64,000 bases of DNA. Origin: Pseudomonas fragi. Its GTDB lineage: Bacteria > Pseudomonadota > Gammaproteobacteria > Pseudomonadales > Pseudomonadaceae. Shown here in pieces: positions 57,679-64,000 of the stretch (the stretch's first letter is position 1; each line of letters opens with the position of its first letter). The stretch covers positions 4,858,501 through 4,922,500 of the forward strand of contig NZ_LT629783.1 in the NCBI RefSeq assembly GCF_900105835.1, written 5' to 3'. The notes below the pieces were generated by a model, which saw nothing but the letters and a program-made list of their open reading frames with translations, was not told the origin of the DNA and made no database searches. The position numbers and the translations under genes are program-made.

Positions 57679-58959
57679 TTACAGCACCAGGCTTGGCAGC
57701 CAGAGCGAGATGGCCGGCACATAGGTCACCAGCATCAGCACCATAAACAGCGCCAGGTAGAACGGCAGCAGCGCTTTAACTGTGTTCTCAATCGTCACCT
57801 TGCCTACCGCCGCGCCGACAAACAGCACCGCGCCCACCGGCGGTGTGATCAGACCGATCCCCAGGTTGACCAGCATGATCATGCCAAAATGCACCGGATC
57901 GACACCGATACCGATAATCACCGGCAGCAGGATCGGAGTGAGGATCAGGATCAGCGGCGCCATGTCCATCACCGTGCCCAACAGCAGCAACATGACGTTG
58001 ATGCACATCAGGATCACATAGCGGTTATCCGACAGGGTCAGAAACGCGGTGGTGATCTTCATCGGGATTTCCATCAGCGTCAGGATGTAACCGAAGCTGG
58101 CAGCAAAGCCGATCAGGATCATCACGATGGAAATGGTGCGCACCGCCCGATGCATCAGCTTGGGTAGGTCGCGCCACTTGTAGTCGCGGTAAATGAACAT
58201 GGTGACGAAGAACGACCACACCACCGCGACCGCCGCCGACTCGGTGGCAGTGAAGACGCCAGTCAGGATGCCGCCCAGGATGATAACCATGGCCATCAGG
58301 CCCCACATCGCTTCACCGGCGATTTTCAGCGCCTGGCGCAGCGGGATGACTTCGCCCTTGGGGTAGTTGCGCTTGCGCGCAAAGATCATGCACAGACCCA
58401 TCATCACCGCGCTGAGCAATAGCCCCGGCATGATCCCGGCCATAAACAGCGAAGCGATTGATACCGTGCCCCCCGCTGCCAGCGAGTACAGCACCGAGTT
58501 GTGGCTGGGCGGGGTGAGCAGGGCCTGCACCGAACCGCTGACCGTCACGGCCGTGGAGAACTCGCGAGGGTAGCCAGCGCGTTCCATTTCCGGAATCAGT
58601 ACCGAGCCTACGGACGCGGTGTCCGCCACCGACGAACCGGAGATCGCGCCAAAGAAGGTCGAGGCGACGATATTCACCAGCGACAGACCGCCGCGCACAA
58701 ATCCCACCAGCACCCCGGCAAAGGCCACCAGCCGGCGCGACATGCCGCCTTCGGCCATGATCGCCCCCGCCAGTACGAAGAACGGGATCGCCAGCAGGGA
58801 AAATTTGTTCACGCCGCCCGCTACTTGAATCATCAGGGCATCGAACGGGATATCAATCCACCAGGCGCCGACCAGTGCCGACAGACCCAGCGCGTAGGCG
58901 ACCGGCATGCCGAGCAGGATCAGGGCGATAAAACTGCCCAACAGTACGAAAGCGTCCAT
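57679..58959 (-). CDS. TRAP transporter large permease (DctM type)
   Basis: A 426-residue membrane protein with 12 or more helices. DctM signatures: IALILLGMPVAYALGLSALVG, VAGGVNKFSLLAIPFFVLAGAIMAEGGM, ASTFFGAISGSSVADTASVGSVLIPEM, and NLGIGLITPPVGAVLFVGAAVGKV. It forms the sodium-coupled channel of a tripartite transporter with the adjoining small permease and binding protein. It starts directly after the small-permease stop. Substrate, by context, is a hexuronate or aldarate. Confidence 0.95.
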   Translation of the reverse strand: MDAFVLLGSFIALILLGMPVAYALGLSALVGAWWIDIPFDALMIQVAGGVNKFSLLAIPFFVLAGAIMAEGGMSRRLVAFAGVLVGFVRGGLSLVNIVASTFFGAISGSSVADTASVGSVLIPEMERAGYPREFSTAVTVSGSVQALLTPPSHNSVLYSLAAGGTVSIASLFMAGIMPGLLLSAVMMGLCMIFARKRNYPKGEVIPLRQALKIAGEAMWGLMAMVIILGGILTGVFTATESAAVAVVWSFFVTMFIYRDYKWRDLPKLMHRAVRTISIVMILIGFAASFGYILTLMEIPMKITTAFLTLSDNRYVILMCINVMLLLLGTVMDMAPLILILTPILLPVIIGIGVDPVHFGMIMLVNLGIGLITPPVGAVLFVGAAVGKVTIENTVKALLPFYLALFMVLMLVTYVPAISLWLPSLVL

Positions 58960-59487
58960 TTATACGGCCTCTTCGCTGGCTTCTACGATGTCGAACCGCA
59001 CGGCGCGGCGGTGGCTTTGGTCACCCAGGAAGAGTTTCTCCAGGACGAAGATCAGGGTCACGATGCCGCCCAGGGGGATTGGCAGATAGGAGATGCCTAC
59101 GCGCAAACTCGGCATTTCACCAAGGAACTGGTTCCAGGTGGTCGCGCACAGCTTGAAGCCCTTGACCGTCATAAACAGACAGACGATGACCATCAGGATT
59201 TGCACCAGCACCGCGGCCAGTTTGCGCACATGGGCCGGCATGCGCTCGACAGCCATCGCCACGGCCATATGGGCACCGGCCCGGTAGCTGGCGGCGGCGC
59301 CGAAGAAGGTAAACACTACCATCAGCAAGATGGCCGTGGGCTCGGGCCAGCTTGAGCCGCTGCCCAGCACATAGCGGGCAAAAATGCCCCAGGGGATGAT
59401 CAGGGTCATGGTCAGCACCGACAAACCGGCGATCCCGATACAGACCCTGTACAGCATGTCGTTAAAGCGCAGTACGGTATTTTTCAT
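58960..59487 (-). CDS. TRAP transporter small permease (DctQ type)
   Basis: A 175-residue membrane protein with four helices (GIAGLSVLTMTLIIPWGIFARYVLG, AILLMVVFTFFGAAASYRAGAHMAVAM, LAAVLVQILMVIVCLFMTVKGF, LPIPLGGIVTLIFVLEKLFLG), typical of DctQ. ATG 59487 (MKNTVLRFNDML) is chosen; a GTG 4 codons upstream is possible. Confidence 0.93.
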   Translation of the reverse strand: MKNTVLRFNDMLYRVCIGIAGLSVLTMTLIIPWGIFARYVLGSGSSWPEPTAILLMVVFTFFGAAASYRAGAHMAVAMAVERMPAHVRKLAAVLVQILMVIVCLFMTVKGFKLCATTWNQFLGEMPSLRVGISYLPIPLGGIVTLIFVLEKLFLGDQSHRRAVRFDIVEASEEAV

Positions 59488-59548
59488 GGGGCTCACCACT
59501 GCGCGGCAAACGGGCTGGCGCCCGCCACCGCGGCGTTATCGGACTGGC

Positions 59549-60532
59549 TTATTGGACGGCTTCGATGCGCGAGATCAGGTCTTTGTAGTTGGCACCGTAC
59601 TTGTCGCGAACCGGCTGGGTGGCGTCGTAGAAGGCCTTTTTCTGCTCGGGGGTGAGGGTGATGAACTCCACGCCTGCGGTTTTGAGTTTGGTTTCGCTTT
59701 CGGCGGATTTTTTGTCCCAGATCACTCGTTCTTCCATCTGCGCTTCACGCGCCAATTTTTGCACCAGGGCTTGCTGCTCCGGGCTGAGCTTGGCCCAGGT
59801 GGTCTTGGCGATAACGATCGGCTCGGGGAGGATCAGGTGGTCGGTCCAGGTGAAGTACTTGGCGTTCTGGTAGTGGTTGTGTTCAAGGAAGGTTGGCGGG
59901 TTGTTCTCTGCACCATCGATCACGCCGGTCTGCAGGGCGCTGAAAATCTCGCCGGTGGCCATGGCGATGCCGTTGCCGCCCATGTCGTTGATGGTGTCGA
60001 TAAACACCGGATTGCCCTGTACGCGGATTTTCATGCCCTTGAGGTCGGCCATCTCGCGTACCGGTTTTTTTGTGTACAGGTTGCGTGTGCCGCCATCCAT
60101 CCAGGCCAGCGCGACCATGTTGAAGTCGGAGTTGCTGATCTTGTCGAGCATCTCCTGGCCGATCTCACCGTCGATGATCTTGCGCATATGGGCCTGGTCG
60201 CGGAACACAAACGGCAGGTTGAAGGCGTTGGTTTCCGGCACTACCGGGCCGAGGATGCCGAGGCTGACCCGGGTCATCTGCACCGCGCCGGATTGCAATT
60301 GCTCGACCACTTCTTTCTCTGAGCCCAGTACGCCACCGGCAAACATCTTGAAGGAAATATCGCCGTTGCTTTGTTCCTGGAGTTTTTTGCCCATTTCCTG
60401 TTCGGCCACCACCGGCGGGTAGCCCGTGGGGTGAACCTCGGCGAACTTGATCTTGATTTCGGCCTGGGCCACGCCTGAGAGGCAGAAAGCCAGGGGCAAT
60501 GCAGCGATGAGCAGGGTGCGTTTGAAATCCAT
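59549..60532 (-). CDS. TRAP transporter solute-binding protein (DctP type)
   Basis: A 327-residue periplasmic receptor with signal peptide TLLIAALPLAFCLSGVAQA. DctP features: KIKFAEVHPTGYPPVVAEQEMGKKL, the substrate-carboxylate Arg in LKGMKIRVQGNPVFIDTINDMGGN near residue 148, and DGAENNPPTFLEHNHYQNAKYF near 210. This branch commonly binds hexuronates or sugar acids, which fits the dehydrogenase and lactonase next to it. First gene transcribed of the TRAP trio. Confidence 0.95.
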   Translation of the reverse strand: MDFKRTLLIAALPLAFCLSGVAQAEIKIKFAEVHPTGYPPVVAEQEMGKKLQEQSNGDISFKMFAGGVLGSEKEVVEQLQSGAVQMTRVSLGILGPVVPETNAFNLPFVFRDQAHMRKIIDGEIGQEMLDKISNSDFNMVALAWMDGGTRNLYTKKPVREMADLKGMKIRVQGNPVFIDTINDMGGNGIAMATGEIFSALQTGVIDGAENNPPTFLEHNHYQNAKYFTWTDHLILPEPIVIAKTTWAKLSPEQQALVQKLAREAQMEERVIWDKKSAESETKLKTAGVEFITLTPEQKKAFYDATQPVRDKYGANYKDLISRIEAVQ

Positions 60533-60582
60533 GGGTCACTCCAAATATTGTTTTTGTTATTTCAAGGTGTTGGATCAGTTGT

Positions 60583-61470
60583 TCAGTTATTCAAGCGGGG
60601 CTCCGGCAGGCCCTTGACCCCGGGCCTGAGGGCGAACACGCCCCCGGCCAGGGGCTGGTCGGTCAGGTCCCCGGCGGGGCGGATCGAGGTTACGAACAGG
60701 GTGTCCAGGTCTGCTCCGCCAAAGGCACACATCGCCGGTTTCTTCACGGGCACGGCCAGGGAGCGGTCGAGCTTGCCTTCGGGGGTGAAGCGGTGGATCA
60801 GCCCGGCATCGTTGCCGCAGATCCAGTAGCAGCCATCGGCATCAACCGCCGCGCCATCGGGGCGGCCGGGGTGTTGGGTCATATCCACGAACAAGCGGCG
60901 GTTGTGTGGGGTGCCGCTGTCGGTGTCGTAGTCAAAAGCCCAGATTTTTTGCACATCCGGGTGTGAGTCCGACAGGTACAGGGTGTTGCCATCGGGGCTG
61001 AACGCCAGGCCATTGGGCACGATAAAGCCTTGCAGTTGCGCCGTGAGCGGCTCGGTCTGGCCTGCGCTGTAGCGGTACATGGCGCCCACCGGTGCGCCGG
61101 CGGCCATGTCCATCAGCATGCTGCCCGCCCAGAAGCGGCCCTGGCGGTCGCAGCGGCCATCGTTGAAGCGCATGCCTGGCAGGGCGTGGGTCACGCTGGC
61201 CAGCAAACGACTGTCGAGGCTGCCGTCGGCGTGGGGGGTGATAGCGAACAGCCCGTTTTCCATCGCGGCGATCCAATTGCCATTACCTGTCTGAGCGATG
61301 CACGCGAGCATTTGCGAGGCTTGCCAACTTTGCTCTTTACCATCGGCAGGGCTCCAGCGATGCAAGCGTTTTGCCGGGATATCCACCCAGTAGAGTGCCT
61401 GTTCAGTGGTGCTCCAGACCGGGCTTTCGCCGGTGGCGTTGCGTGCATCGAGAATCAGTTCAGCTGTCAT
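60583..61470 (-). CDS. SMP-30/gluconolactonase-type aldarolactonase
   Basis: A 295-residue six-bladed beta-propeller lactonase. Metal-ligand blocks: NATGESPVWSTTEQALYWVDIP (Glu) near residue 15, GMRFNDGRCDRQGRFWAGSM near 100, PNGLAFSPDGNTLYLSDS near 150, and PGRPDGAAVDADGCYWI near 197 (Asp). Uronate dehydrogenase makes aldaro-1,5-lactones, so this enzyme probably hydrolyses galactaro- or glucarolactone to the free aldarate. Located between the dehydrogenase and the TRAP genes on the same strand. Confidence 0.9.
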   Translation of the reverse strand: MTAELILDARNATGESPVWSTTEQALYWVDIPAKRLHRWSPADGKEQSWQASQMLACIAQTGNGNWIAAMENGLFAITPHADGSLDSRLLASVTHALPGMRFNDGRCDRQGRFWAGSMLMDMAAGAPVGAMYRYSAGQTEPLTAQLQGFIVPNGLAFSPDGNTLYLSDSHPDVQKIWAFDYDTDSGTPHNRRLFVDMTQHPGRPDGAAVDADGCYWICGNDAGLIHRFTPEGKLDRSLAVPVKKPAMCAFGGADLDTLFVTSIRPAGDLTDQPLAGGVFALRPGVKGLPEPRLNN

Positions 61471-61514
61471 GATGCCTTGGCCTCTGTTGATCTTGTTCTG
61501 CTGGCAGCGCGGGT

Positions 61515-62342
61515 TTACTCGTCGCCAAACGGGCCGGCAGCGACAAAGGCGCCGCCCTGGTAAACCATGCTCGGGTCATTGGCTGCGGGCATCGGCTGGG
61601 CTTCGATCTTGTCGCGGAAAATTTCTGACGTGTCCTTGGGCTCGAACCCAAGGTGGGCAGCAAAACGGTTGTCCCACCACACATTAAGGTTATTGGAGGC
61701 GCCATAGACCACGGTGTGGCCGACATTGGGCGTGTACAGCGAGCGCTCCAGCAGTTGCGTGAGGTCGGCAAAGCTCAGCCAGGTACTCATCATCCGGCGG
61801 TTTTGCGGCTCGGGGAACGAGGAGCCGATACGGATGCTGACGGTTTCGATGCCATAGCGGTCGAAGTAGAAGGTGGCCATGTCTTCGCCATAAGACTTGG
61901 ACAGCCCGTAGTAACTGTCAGGCCGACGCGGGGAGTGAGCATCCAGGGTCTGGTCCTGTTTGTAGAACCCGATGACATGATTGGAACTGGCGAAAATCAC
62001 CCGTTTGACGCCATGCGGGCGTGCCGCTTCGTAAATGTGGAAAATGCCGCTGATATTGGGGCCGAGGATCTCTTCGAACGGGCGCTCCACCGAGACGCCG
62101 CCAAAGTGCAGGATGGCGTCTACGCCTTCAACCAACTGGTGGACGGCCTGTTTATCGGCAAGATCGCAGGTGAACACTTCTTCGCGGCTGTCAGCCGCCG
62201 GGGCCATTGCGGCGATATCAGAGAGTCGCAGCACCCTGGCATAGGGCTTGAGGGTTTCGCGCAGCACCTTCCCCAGACCGCCAGCGGCACCGGTGAGAAG
62301 AAGGCGATTGAAGGGGGTTTGGACAGTGTGAGTGGTTGTCAT
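61515..62342 (-). CDS. udh: Uronate dehydrogenase
   Basis: A 275-residue short-chain dehydrogenase. NAD site RLLLTGAAGGLGKVLRE near residues 13-29, ILHFGGVSVERPFEEILGPN near 70-90, and the catalytic Tyr-Lys in SYYGLSKSYGED near 135-146. The sequence closely follows what I recall of characterised Pseudomonas Udh (same PFNRLLLTGAAGGLGKVLRE and DPSMVYQGGAF segments). It oxidises galacturonate and glucuronate with NAD+ to 1,5-lactones. ATG 62342 is used; the preceding TTG is an alternative. Confidence 0.93.
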   Translation of the reverse strand: MTTTHTVQTPFNRLLLTGAAGGLGKVLRETLKPYARVLRLSDIAAMAPAADSREEVFTCDLADKQAVHQLVEGVDAILHFGGVSVERPFEEILGPNISGIFHIYEAARPHGVKRVIFASSNHVIGFYKQDQTLDAHSPRRPDSYYGLSKSYGEDMATFYFDRYGIETVSIRIGSSFPEPQNRRMMSTWLSFADLTQLLERSLYTPNVGHTVVYGASNNLNVWWDNRFAAHLGFEPKDTSEIFRDKIEAQPMPAANDPSMVYQGGAFVAAGPFGDE

Positions 62343-62376
62343 CAAAATTCCCTGTCGTTCTTGTTATTGTCATCTG

Positions 62377-62390
62377 TTGTCGTATGACTT
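62377..62390. promoter_or_regulatory. Possible GntR-type operator upstream of udh
   Basis: TTGTCGTATGACTT contains GTC-GTAT-GAC, a near-palindrome of the kind bound by FadR-subgroup GntR regulators that often control uronate genes. It lies 35 bp upstream of the udh start. No regulator gene is in the window, so this is a suggestion only. Confidence 0.35.
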
Positions 62391-62451
62391 GGTCTGGATT
62401 ATTCACAGTCATTGTGGTGGTTGTCAATGCGCAAGTTTGTGAAGCCAAAGC

Positions 62452-62752
62452 CCCTCACCCTAGCCCTCTCCCGGAGGGAGAGGGGACTAAAGGCAAGAGC
62501 AGGTCTGCGCAACGCCACCCATCAGCCCCCTCTCTTTGAGGGAGAGGGGACTAAAGGCAAGAGCAGGTCTGCGCAACGCCACCCATCAGCCCCCTCTCTC
62601 TGAGGGAGAGGGGACTAAAGGCAAGAGCAGGTCTGCGCAACGCCACCCATTAGCCCCCTCTCTCTGAGGGAGAGGGGACTAAAGGCAAGAGCAGGTCTGT
62701 GCAACGCCACCCATTAGCCCCCTCTCCCTTTGGGAGAGGGCTGGGGTGAGGG
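62452..62752. repeat. Tandem array of 64-bp hairpin units bounded by inverted ends
   Basis: The landmark AGGGGACTAAAGG recurs at 62481, 62545, 62609 and 62673, an exact 64-bp period with very few differences. Each unit ends in a CCCCTCTC / GAGAGGGG hairpin. The array starts CCCTCACCCTAGCCCTCTCC (62452) and finishes with its near-inverse GAGAGGGCTGGGGTGAGGG (ending 62752), so the whole is a palindrome-ended element with an expanded interior. It fills the gap between the porin gene and udh and holds no gene. Confidence 0.93.
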
Positions 62753-62784
62753 TCGCAAGCTCACCCCGATGGTGCAGGCATGCT

Positions 62785-64000
62785 TTACAGCAACGACAAC
62801 GGATAGCTGATAAAAATGCGGTTTTCATCGAACTCGTGGGTGCTGTAGTCGCGGCGGATGCTCGCGTTGCGCCAGCGCACGTTGAGGTCCTTGAATGTAC
62901 CCGCCTGTACGGTGTAGGCCAGTTCAGATTCGCGACCCCATTCCTTGCCGTCGGTGATGCTGCCGGTATGGATGTTATCGCCGCTGATATAGCGGTTCAT
63001 CATGGTCAGGCCGGGTACGCCGAGTACCGCGAAGTCGAGGTCGTGACGCACTTGCCATGAACGTTCCTTGGCCAGGTCGTAGCTGGAGTTGTAGCTGTCG
63101 TTGGCCAGGGTGCCGCCGCTGGTGCCGTTGACCTTGAACCAGCCATCGTCGCCACTGATTTTCTGCAGGCCCACATACAAGGTGTTGCCCTTGTATTTGG
63201 CCGACAGCAGGGCGTAGGCGGTTCTGTTGTCGAGGTCACCCGCCAGTTTGCTGCCGTCTTCCTTGCCCCAGAAATAACCGAGGTTGGCGCCCAGTGTCAC
63301 ATCGCCAACCGGCTGGCTGTGCAACACGTTTAAAAATTGCTGCTGATAGATGTCTTCGAGCTGGGCGTACCACAGGCCGACCTGGGTGCGTTTTTCATTG
63401 AAGCTGTAGTCACCGCCGGCAAAGTTGAAGCGGTCAGAGGTGAAGGCGCCTTTGCCGTTGAGCGACATGTCTTCCATGCTCGCATCGTTGCGCGGGCTGT
63501 TGGCGCGGAACTGGCCGCCATAGAGGTTCAGCCCGGCGATTTCTTTTGAAGTGATCTGGCCGCCGCGGAAGGTTTGTGGCAGGGAGCGGCCATCGTCCGA
63601 GCGCAGGATCGGCAGTACCGGCATCCACTCGCCGATTTTAAGTTCCGTATTGGAGATTTTGGCCTTGGCCGCAACCCCCAAACGACCAAAGTTATCGGCG
63701 GGCTCGCCGTCGCTGTGGGTCGGCAACAGTTGAGTGCCGGCCGTGCCCTTGCCACCGTCGAGTTTTTGCGAGTAAAGCCCCAGCACATCCACCCCGAAGC
63801 CCACCGTACCCTGGGTAAAGCCGGACTTGACGTCGAGAATGAAGTTTTGCGTCCACTCTTCGGCCTTGCTCTGCGGGTAGTCGGGGTTGGTGTAGTTGCG
63901 GTTGATATAGGCGTTGCGCAGGGTCAGCGTGGCTTTGGTGTCATCGACGAAACCTTCGGCCAGGCCCGTCAACGGCAAGGCCAGGCCCATGCTGCCAAGT
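62785..64000 (-). CDS. OprD-family outer-membrane porin (5' end outside window)
   Basis: At least 404 residues of an OprD-type 18-strand porin, open to the window edge. The visible N-terminus is the end of a signal peptide (LALPLTGLAEG) followed by FVDDTKATLTLRNAYINRNY, the usual OprD start. Other family blocks: EWTQNFILDVKSGFTQGTVGFGVDVLGLYSQKLDGG, GEWMPVLPILRSDDGRSLPQTFRGG, WYAQLEDIYQQQF and the terminal strand ENRIFISYPLSLL. OprD paralogues take up amino acids or organic acids; beside the uronate genes it is likely the entry porin for sugar acids. Confidence 0.93.
   Translation of the reverse strand, partial: LGSMGLALPLTGLAEGFVDDTKATLTLRNAYINRNYTNPDYPQSKAEEWTQNFILDVKSGFTQGTVGFGVDVLGLYSQKLDGGKGTAGTQLLPTHSDGEPADNFGRLGVAAKAKISNTELKIGEWMPVLPILRSDDGRSLPQTFRGGQITSKEIAGLNLYGGQFRANSPRNDASMEDMSLNGKGAFTSDRFNFAGGDYSFNEKRTQVGLWYAQLEDIYQQQFLNVLHSQPVGDVTLGANLGYFWGKEDGSKLAGDLDNRTAYALLSAKYKGNTLYVGLQKISGDDGWFKVNGTSGGTLANDSYNSSYDLAKERSWQVRHDLDFAVLGVPGLTMMNRYISGDNIHTGSITDGKEWGRESELAYTVQAGTFKDLNVRWRNASIRRDYSTHEFDENRIFISYPLSLL

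Noticed and set aside
62452..62752. CRISPR-like array
   Set aside because: The 64-bp units are contiguous and nearly identical along their whole length; there are no unique spacers and no cas genes nearby.

Overview
The window is a stretch of chromosome from a Pseudomonas of the fluorescens lineage. The evidence is the near-canonical Pseudomonas proteins (CysB, Prc, MinCDE, the gltA/sdh/suc TCA cluster, OprD-type porin, BetX), the moderately high GC, and eleven roughly 85-bp inverted REP doublets (REPINs) with the GTGGGAGCGGGCTTGC core typical of these species. I see no rRNA, tRNA, CRISPR array, prophage or intact transposase. Gene order recalled from P. aeruginosa PAO1 suggests three blocks (cysB region; fklB-prc-min-betX-actP; gltA-sdh-suc-brnQ-htpG) joined here but separated in PAO1. 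One joint coincides with a REPIN cluster at 36.5-36.8 kb.

Layout. 0-4.3 kb: a 5'-nucleotidase, a universal stress protein, cysB, and a two-copy DUF4329-like gene broken by one in-frame amber codon. 4.2-7.2 kb: a membrane-anchored catalase-fold protein and a RoxA-like dihaem cytochrome. 7.4-9.8 kb: an FKBP lipoprotein, a gene-free stretch with a perfect inverted pair of DnaA boxes, and a three-gene unit (Phd-like/HTH regulator, unknown 122-aa protein, Sel1 protein). 9.8-13.8 kb: prc, a quinone oxidoreductase and a HAD phosphatase. 13.8-19.4 kb: an ABC importer (ATPase, two permeases, binding protein) with an alkaline-phosphatase-superfamily hydrolase and a divergent GntR/UTRA regulator whose 3' end looks lost at a REP-arm-like sequence. 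19.4-26.2 kb: an MscS channel, M18 aminopeptidase, RluA-type synthase and minCDE. 26.3-33.1 kb: envelope and lipid genes (LpxL/HtrB-type acyltransferase, patatin, MlaA-like protein with an alpha/beta hydrolase, GH17 glucan enzyme). 33.4-36.4 kb: betX and the yjcH-actP acetate uptake pair.

36.9-50 kb holds central carbon metabolism: gltA divergent from sdhCDAB-sucAB-lpdG-sucCD, encoding citrate synthase, complex II, 2-oxoglutarate dehydrogenase and succinyl-CoA synthetase. Hairpins in the sdhB-sucA and sucB-lpdG gaps could tune the sub-units of the cluster. 50-57.5 kb: brnQ, a small Ala/Glu-rich lipoprotein, htpG, a dienelactone hydrolase, trhP and an EamA exporter. 57.7-64 kb: a uronate/aldarate locus on the minus strand (OprD-type porin running off the end, uronate dehydrogenase, SMP-30 lactonase, complete TRAP transporter), giving a route from outer-membrane entry to aldaric acid. 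A tandem array of 64-bp hairpin units lies between porin and dehydrogenase.

Most of the window is ordinary core genome. The parts that repay attention are the repeat biology (uniform REPINs, inverted composite clusters, the bounded 64-bp array, repeats that end or truncate genes), the amber-interrupted DUF4329 gene, the DnaA-box palindrome, and the uncharacterised 8.6-9.8 kb operon. I found no clear evidence of a wholly new multi-gene system.
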